From: Candidatus Faecalibacterium faecipullorum
GTDB lineage: Bacteria > Bacillota > Clostridia > Oscillospirales > Ruminococcaceae
NCBI GenBank assembly: GCA_019118985.1
Contig: DWXX01000101.1
Location: 1 to 29,254 of the forward strand
Length of the DNA: 29,254 nt
Reading direction: 5' to 3'
The translations under genes and the position numbers were made by a program. The notes under the pieces were generated by a model. The model worked only from the letters and a program-made list of their open reading frames with translations. It did not search any database and had not been told where the DNA came from. Below are positions 24,557 to 29,254 of this stretch, in pieces (the first letter of the stretch is position 1; each line of letters starts with the position of its first letter).

Positions 24557-26941
24557 TTACCTCGTCTCGGCCAGCAGCACCTCGTCGAGGGCGCCGCGGA
24601 CGGCGGGGGGCAGCGCGAGGGTCGGCAGCAGGCCGAGCAGTTCGAGGGGCCCGGCGCCGTCGAGCAGGGCGCCGAAGATGCGCTCCTTGCAGGCGTACTC
24701 GATCTCGGCGCGGTAGAGGCGGCGGAACAGTTCCCCTTCCACATCGTTGGGGCAGAGAGCGGGCTTGCCGCCGAAGTCCGCTTCCAGGCGGTCGCGGGCG
24801 GGGTCGACGGCGGGGGCGGATACCGTCAGGATGCGGCGGGCCGCGTTGTAGCTGCAGGCGGCGTCCACCGGCTGTCCGTTGCAGGTCAGGCGGGGCGCGC
24901 CGGGGCCCACCCCGTAAAACTCCAGGGTGAAGGTCCGCCGCGCCGGCAGGGAGGATGCGTCCCCTGCCGCCGGCGCGATGGCAAAGCGCCCCTTCTCCCA
25001 GTCCCAGCGGAGGGCGGTGACGGCGGCGGGGGCGTCGGCGCTGACGCCGTCGTCCTCGTAGAGGTCGAAGGCGCCGTCCGCCCCGGCAAAGACCTTGACG
25101 CGCAAAGCGGCGGGGTTGCCGATGTCGTTGCTGCCCGGTTCAAGCTCGGCCATGGGCAGGATGGCCCCCGCTTTGGCCAGCACCGGAATCTCCTCCAGCC
25201 CGCGGTAGAGGGTCAGCCGGCGGCCGCCGTCGTAGGCAAAGCCGCTGAACAGGTCGTACCACCTGCCCGCCGGCAGCCAGGCCGCAAAGGGCGCCGCCCC
25301 GGCGGCCTTGTCCATCGGCTTGGTGATGGGGCAGACCAGCAGCTCGGTGCCGAAGTAGTATTCGTTGGGCGCTTCGTAGGCTTCGGGCTGCTCGGGCTCG
25401 AGGTAGTAGAGGGGCCGGACCAGGGGCTGCCCCAGCCGGCTGGCTTGCTCGTTCATGGTGTACAGGTAGGGGATCAGCGCGTGGCGCAGCCGCAGGTAGC
25501 GCTTCATCACCGACTCGGCCAGGGGGCCGAAGTTCCAGGGCTCCTTGCTGAAGAACCGGCTGCTCGAGCTGTGCAGCCGCATGATGGGAGAGAACACCCC
25601 GAACTGCACCCACCGGGTGGTCAGCTCGTCGTCCTTTGCGCCCAGCATATGGCCGCCGATGTCGTGGCTCCACCAGCCGTAGCCGGCGTTGGAGGCGTTG
25701 GCGGTGAAGTAGGGCTGGAAGTCCAGCGACGCCCAGGTGACGATGGTGTCCCCCGAGAAGCCCACCGGGTAGCGGTGGCTGCCGATGCCGGCGTAGCGGG
25801 AGAAGGTCAGCCCCCGCCGCCCGTCCCGGGCGCTGTCCAGGTAATGGTAGTGGTTGAGCATCCACAGCGGGTCGAGCCCGGGGATGCGGGTCCGGGTGCC
25901 CTGCTGCCAGTCCACCCACCAGAAGTCCACCCCCATCTCCTCGTTGGGGTGGTGGAGATAGCGGAAGTAGGCGTCGAGGAAGCGGGGGTCGGCGATGTCG
26001 AAGTCCACCGGTTCTTCCTGCTGCCAGTCCTTGCCGAGGGCTTCGGCCATGGGGCGGTAGGCGTCCTCAAAGGCGCGGACGCCGTCGGCGGGGTGGACGT
26101 TCAAGGTCACCCGCAGCCCCTGTTCATGCAGCCAGGCGAGAAATTCAGCCGGGTCGGGGAAGAGGTCGCGGTTCCAGGTATAGCCGGTCCAGCCGCTGCC
26201 GTACTTGGGGTCGACGTCCACCAGGTGCCAGTCCATGTCGATGACCGCCACCGAGAAGGGGATGTCCTCGGCGGCAAAGCGCCGGATGAGGGCCTTGTAC
26301 TCGGCCTCGTCGTAGCGGTGGAAGCGGCTCCACCAGTTGCCCAGGGCGTAGCGGGGCAGCATGGGGGCAGGGCCGGTCAGGCGGTAGAAGTCCCGCAGGC
26401 AGTCCTGATAGTCGTGGCCGTAGCCGAAGAAGTACAGGTCCACCCCGTCCCCCTGCCGCGGCTCGACCCAGCCGTCCTCCCGGATGAGGAGGGAGCGGCT
26501 GTCGTCCACCACCGCGTACCCCGCGCGGGAGATCAGGCCGTGTTCAAGCTCGGTCGCGCCGTTGGCATTGTCGAGGGTGCGGGCGGTGCCGCGCAGGTCG
26601 GGGATGGGCTCGCCGTAGTGCCACACGCCGTTGTGGCTGCAGCCCCGGCTCTTGGCGGTCAGGGACAGCCCGCTGGGCGAGAAGGGCTGCTTATCGTACA
26701 GCAGCTCCACCCCTTCGGTGACGATCTTGAGGGAGGCGTCGGTCTCAAACACCTGGAACGCCGGCACCGGGAAGTCCCGGTTGAGGACGGTCTGGGTGGG
26801 CCGGTCCTCAAAGCGGCCTTCGGGGCTGTATTCCAGCCGGAAGAGCCGGGGCGTCAGGACGGTAAAGCGGTAGTGCTCCCCCTGCACCACCGCGCCCGGG
26901 TTGCAGCGGGGGCGGCAGGGGATCTGGTAGAGCTTGTCCAT
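24557..26941 (-). CDS. GH31 alpha-glucosidase, cytoplasmic
   Basis: A 794-residue glycoside hydrolase family 31 enzyme that should release glucose from the non-reducing end of alpha-glucosides. The catalytic barrel shows VIDMDWH (234-240), the nucleophile in DFWWVDWQQG (Asp344) and the acid/base in YPVGFSGDTIVTW (Asp398), followed by YGWWSHDIGGH (421-431). Beta domains lie before and after the barrel. The last 80 or so residues form an alpha-helical tail I do not recognise. There is no signal peptide. The start chosen is the ATG at 26941, because AAAGGA (minus strand) lies eight bases upstream; in-frame ATGs at 26950 and 26971 lack good sites. It is convergent to glgP, with its own promoter and a CGAAAC element shared with malE. 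Confidence 0.9.
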   Translation of the reverse strand: MDKLYQIPCRPRCNPGAVVQGEHYRFTVLTPRLFRLEYSPEGRFEDRPTQTVLNRDFPVPAFQVFETDASLKIVTEGVELLYDKQPFSPSGLSLTAKSRGCSHNGVWHYGEPIPDLRGTARTLDNANGATELEHGLISRAGYAVVDDSRSLLIREDGWVEPRQGDGVDLYFFGYGHDYQDCLRDFYRLTGPAPMLPRYALGNWWSRFHRYDEAEYKALIRRFAAEDIPFSVAVIDMDWHLVDVDPKYGSGWTGYTWNRDLFPDPAEFLAWLHEQGLRVTLNVHPADGVRAFEDAYRPMAEALGKDWQQEEPVDFDIADPRFLDAYFRYLHHPNEEMGVDFWWVDWQQGTRTRIPGLDPLWMLNHYHYLDSARDGRRGLTFSRYAGIGSHRYPVGFSGDTIVTWASLDFQPYFTANASNAGYGWWSHDIGGHMLGAKDDELTTRWVQFGVFSPIMRLHSSSSRFFSKEPWNFGPLAESVMKRYLRLRHALIPYLYTMNEQASRLGQPLVRPLYYLEPEQPEAYEAPNEYYFGTELLVCPITKPMDKAAGAAPFAAWLPAGRWYDLFSGFAYDGGRRLTLYRGLEEIPVLAKAGAILPMAELEPGSNDIGNPAALRVKVFAGADGAFDLYEDDGVSADAPAAVTALRWDWEKGRFAIAPAAGDASSLPARRTFTLEFYGVGPGAPRLTCNGQPVDAACSYNAARRILTVSAPAVDPARDRLEADFGGKPALCPNDVEGELFRRLYRAEIEYACKERIFGALLDGAGPLELLGLLPTLALPPAVRGALDEVLLAETR

Positions 26942-26988
26942 AGGCAACATCCTTTCTGTAAAAGCGCACAAGCCGGTCTGATGGCTCT

Positions 26989-27017
26989 ATTATAAGCGCA
27001 CCGCCGCGCGGTGGCAA
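26989..27017 (-). promoter_or_regulatory. Promoter of the GH31 gene
   Basis: On the minus strand, TTGCCA (27017-27012) and TATAAT (26994-26989) are separated by 17 bp, nearly consensus. The start would be near 26982, about 40 bp before the ATG. Confidence 0.8.
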
Positions 27018-27021
27018 GAGG

Positions 27022-27047
27022 AAGTTTCGAATTGTTTCGTGAAACTT
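27022..27047 (-). promoter_or_regulatory. CGAAAC element upstream of the GH31 promoter
   Basis: The minus-strand sequence CGAAACAATTCGAAACTT (27039-27022) matches the malE-promoter element at 10897-10914 in 16 of 18 positions, with the same 10-bp period. AAGTTTC (27022-27028) and GAAACTT (27041-27047) also form an inverted repeat. Here the element lies just upstream of the -35 box, not downstream of the start. Control by the LacI-type regulator is inferred from the match. Confidence 0.5.
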
Positions 27048-27223
27048 GTTCATGAGGACGAGGGCTGGAAAAACTTTGTGTAAACCCGCGTGCAGACCGA
27101 TGCCGGCGTTCCTGTTTACGGACAGCGAAAAAAGCGCAGAAATGCAAGGTATGTCCTGTATATCCGGCCCTGAACGCAAGGCAAACTGTCCCGTTGGTGC
27201 GGCCGCTGCCGAAGCTGCGGCGG
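27048..27223. other. Intergenic stretch without recognised gene
   Basis: This part of the divergent gap between the GH31 and GH3-type genes contains no convincing coding sequence or RNA gene. A spaced inverted repeat GTAAAC (27080-27085) / GTTTAC (27114-27119) and an imperfect GC-rich hairpin near 27200-27223 are visible, without assignable function. Confidence 0.4.
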
Positions 27224-27253
27224 TTGACAGCTGCGAGAAGGTCTTATTATAAT
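27224..27253 (+). promoter_or_regulatory. Promoter of the GH3-type gene
   Basis: Both hexamers are perfect consensus, TTGACA (27224-27229) and TATAAT (27248-27253), with an 18-bp spacer. The start would be near 27260, about 40 bp before the preferred ATG. It looks like a strong constitutive promoter. Confidence 0.85.
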
Positions 27254-27300
27254 GAACCTGCTATACGATAAAACATAAAATGGAAAGGACGGAACGACGG

Positions 27301-28893
27301 ATGGAGCGGGAAAAAAACAATCCTCAGATCCGCAGACTGTTTGATGACTGCCAGCGCGCCTGGGCGGTCAATGAGGAAAACCTGATGGAGATCCTGCGCA
27401 AAAACAAGGATACCGAGTATGGCAAAGCCTATGGATTTGGGCAGATGGATTCAGCGCAGGCATACCGGGCCGCAGTGCCCCTTACGGAATATGATACTTA
27501 CCGTGACCTGGCAAAAAATCCGCAGCGTTTTACCTCAGAACCTATTTGCTGCATCCTGACCACATCCGGCACAACGGGTCAGCAAAAAGAAATCCCCATC
27601 TCCCATACGTCTCTTGAGCGGTATGGGCCCTACCTTCACGACATGATCTACTACCTGGTGGGAGGCAGGCAGGGGCTGCATCTGCATACCAGCATCTTCC
27701 GCCCGGCGGTGAATGGCAGGATGCTGATGTCATCTGCTTATTACCGCTATCTGCGGGAGGCGGGCTTCCTGGATGTGAGCACCTATCTGGGCGGCGAAGA
27801 CCTGATGTTCTGCGAGCACATCGATCATGTGGCCTACGTCAAGCTGTGGCTGGCTTTGGGCTGCGCTGACCTGGTCAGCATCCAGTCCATCTTCCTGTAC
27901 GATGTGCTGATCCTGTTCAGCTATCTGGAGGAAAACTGGCGGATGCTGCTCCATGATCTGCGCACCGGAACATTTTCGGTGCCCATAGAGCCGTGGGTGC
28001 AGGAGCGGCTGCTGCGCCATCGGGCGTCCGACCGGCGCATGGACGAGCTGGAACAGATTCTGGCAGATGGATTTGAGACCCCGATTGCCCGCCGCCTCTG
28101 GCCTGATCTGCGGGTGGTGGTGGGCAATGGCAGCAAAGTGTTTGCTTTGCAGATCGCCGCACTGCGCCGCTACACCGGCGGCCTGCCGCTGGAATATTAT
28201 TCCTATGGCTTGTCTGAGTGCCTGCCCGGCATTCCCACTGCGCTGGAAAGCGAAGATTTCACCCTGCTGCCTCGAGATGCGTTCTATGAGTTTGTCGATG
28301 GAACAGGGCGGATCGTTCAGGAGCAGGAACTGGAGATCGGGAAGATCTATGAGCTGGTTTTGACCACGTTCTCGGGGCTTTACCGCTACCGCACCCAGGA
28401 TCTGCTGGAGATCATCGGCTTCCATGGTCAGGCGCCGGTCTTTCATCTGATGGGCCGCCGGGGCTATCTGCTCAATGTGGCGGGTGAAAAGGTGGACGAT
28501 GCGACCGCGCGGGCTGCGGTAGCGCAATGGGCTGCGGAGGAAAAGCTGCGGGTGCTGGACTGTTCCATGGGGATCGACAGTACCCAGTATCCCTGCCGCT
28601 ACTGTCTGTTTGCAGAGACGGAGGAGCCGTGCGATGAGCGCCTTGCCTCCAAAGAAGAACTGGAGGGCCGGTTTGACGTCGTCCTCGGGGCCCTCTCTCC
28701 GGACTATGAGGATGTCCGCCGGTTGGGGCTGCTGAACCCGCCGCGCGTCTTTCTGGTGAAAAAGGGATGGATCGGCCGTTTTCTGACCAAAGACGACCGG
28801 GGCACCGCCCACACCAAGCCGCATTTGTTCCTGAGCCAGATCCAGACAGCGGAGCTGATCGGCGGCTGTGAAGCTGACAGTGAAAATGTGTGA
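27301..28893 (+). CDS. GH3-type acyl-adenylating enzyme (auxin-responsive GH3 family)
   Basis: A 530-residue member of the GH3 family, adenylate-forming enzymes best known in plants for joining amino acids to jasmonate or auxin. Bacterial members mostly have unknown substrates. The ATP phosphate loop is ILTTSGTTGQQKEIPIS (about 84-100). A YYSYGLSE segment corresponds to the family's Y-x-x-SE motif, and YRYRTQDLLEIIGFHG with FHLMGRRGYLLNVAGEKV gives the third adenylate motif and the domain hinge. The ATG at 27301 is preferred because AAAGGA (27284-27289) precedes it; the in-frame ATG at 27280 lacks a ribosome site. Codon third positions are less GC-rich than in neighbouring loci, suggesting separate ancestry. 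It is followed within 11 bp by a phosphatase remnant. Acyl substrate and acceptor are unknown. Confidence 0.85.
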   Translation: MEREKNNPQIRRLFDDCQRAWAVNEENLMEILRKNKDTEYGKAYGFGQMDSAQAYRAAVPLTEYDTYRDLAKNPQRFTSEPICCILTTSGTTGQQKEIPISHTSLERYGPYLHDMIYYLVGGRQGLHLHTSIFRPAVNGRMLMSSAYYRYLREAGFLDVSTYLGGEDLMFCEHIDHVAYVKLWLALGCADLVSIQSIFLYDVLILFSYLEENWRMLLHDLRTGTFSVPIEPWVQERLLRHRASDRRMDELEQILADGFETPIARRLWPDLRVVVGNGSKVFALQIAALRRYTGGLPLEYYSYGLSECLPGIPTALESEDFTLLPRDAFYEFVDGTGRIVQEQELEIGKIYELVLTTFSGLYRYRTQDLLEIIGFHGQAPVFHLMGRRGYLLNVAGEKVDDATARAAVAQWAAEEKLRVLDCSMGIDSTQYPCRYCLFAETEEPCDERLASKEELEGRFDVVLGALSPDYEDVRRLGLLNPPRVFLVKKGWIGRFLTKDDRGTAHTKPHLFLSQIQTAELIGGCEADSENV

Positions 28894-28904
28894 AAGGTTT
28901 TGAC

Positions 28905-29254
28905 ATGAAAAGGAAATTGTCCAAACTGGAGCTCTGATTTCTATTTGGGTTCGTGCTGCTGAGCGTGCTGGTCTGCGGTTCCAATTCGGTGATTGGCTAT
29001 TACCAGTACAGGGATTCCATTCAGGACCAGTACAATGAGCAGGCTTACAATGCCGCTGAGGTGGCTCGGTATTGGCCATCGTTACGGTCGAGACGCCAAT
29101 GGCCACGCTGGAAGCCAGACTGCGGCAGTACATGCTTTCTTCCATTCTGACAACGGCGGCGCTGCAGGTGGATTTGAACCTGTATATCGACGATCTGACC
29201 CGCATAACCGCCGAAAAAGAGCGAATCGGCGCGGAATTGAACGTGGCGGCAAAG
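28905..29254 (+). pseudogene. Decayed SpoIIE/PP2C-type phosphatase gene (5' part, continues beyond window)
   Basis: The reading starts MKRKLSKLEL at 28905, then hits TGA (28935-28937). Without it the frame continues FLFGFVLLSVLVCGSNSVIG, a membrane segment, and on to QDQYNEQAYNAAEVARY. Near 29066-29072 the meaningful frame shifts by two bases to SVLAIVTVETPMATLEARL. It then gives YIDDLTRITAEKERIGAEL, the linker that precedes the PP2C domain in membrane-bound SpoIIE/RsbU-type phosphatases. Compared with such proteins as I know them, most of the extracytoplasmic sensor and the second membrane/HAMP part appear deleted. It begins 11 bp after the GH3-type gene and was probably its operon partner. 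The phosphatase domain itself would lie outside the window. Confidence 0.7.

Noticed and set aside
27080..27119. Inverted repeat GTAAAC...GTTTAC as an operator or small RNA
   Set aside because: Six-base arms separated by 28 bases are expected by chance in such a gap; no promoter or terminator accompanies it.
28935..28937. TGA read as an amino acid (recoding) in the phosphatase gene
   Set aside because: TGA is the normal stop for many intact genes here (argC, argJ, argB, argF, malF, malG), and the same gene has a frameshift as well, so decay is the simpler reading.

Overview
The window is a high-GC stretch of a bacterial chromosome. Codon third positions in most genes are almost all G or C. 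Canonical Shine-Dalgarno sites (AGGAGG), sigma-70-type promoters and U-tailed terminators are present throughout. Gene content and sequence flavour suggest a gut clostridial lineage of the Oscillospiraceae/Ruminococcaceae type (Gemmiger/Subdoligranulum/Faecalibacterium-like). That assignment rests on recall of family sequences, not on a search.

Region 1 (1-7749) is an arginine biosynthesis operon in the order argG(3' part)-argH-argC-argJ-argB-argD-argF, all on + and closed by a strong terminator. With argJ present, acetyl groups can be recycled from N-acetylornithine to glutamate. ArgB has the N-terminal helix associated with arginine feedback inhibition. ArgF lacks the usual ornithine-loop residues. 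A paired-hairpin element lies between argG and argH. A near-consensus promoter is nested in the argF terminator and drives a tRNA-Ser(CGA) gene (7784-7874).

Region 2 (7880-9660) holds a minus-strand AlbA_2/HATPase_c_4/winged-helix regulator-like gene. It is preceded by a 200-bp array of about ten copies of an 11-bp motif, spaced close to whole DNA turns and overlapping the gene's promoter. This array is the least explained structure in the window.

Region 3 (9672-24528) is an alpha-glucan utilisation locus. A divergent LacI-family regulator faces malE-malF-malG (maltodextrin ABC importer without its ATPase). These are followed by type I pullulanase, GH133 debranching enzyme, GH13_20 neopullulanase-like enzyme, GH13_31 oligo-1,6-glucosidase and glycogen phosphorylase. 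None of the enzymes has a signal peptide, so branched dextrins are probably imported intact, then debranched and phosphorolysed in the cytoplasm. A convergent GH31 alpha-glucosidase (24557-26941, minus) shares the phosphorylase terminator. It also shares an 18-bp CGAAAC-type element with the malE promoter region, which suggests one regulon.

Region 4 (27200-29254) differs in base use, with more A/T at third positions. It carries a GH3-type acyl-adenylating enzyme behind a consensus promoter. Directly after it lies a decayed SpoIIE/PP2C-type phosphatase gene with a nonsense codon, a frameshift and apparent deletions, running off the window end.
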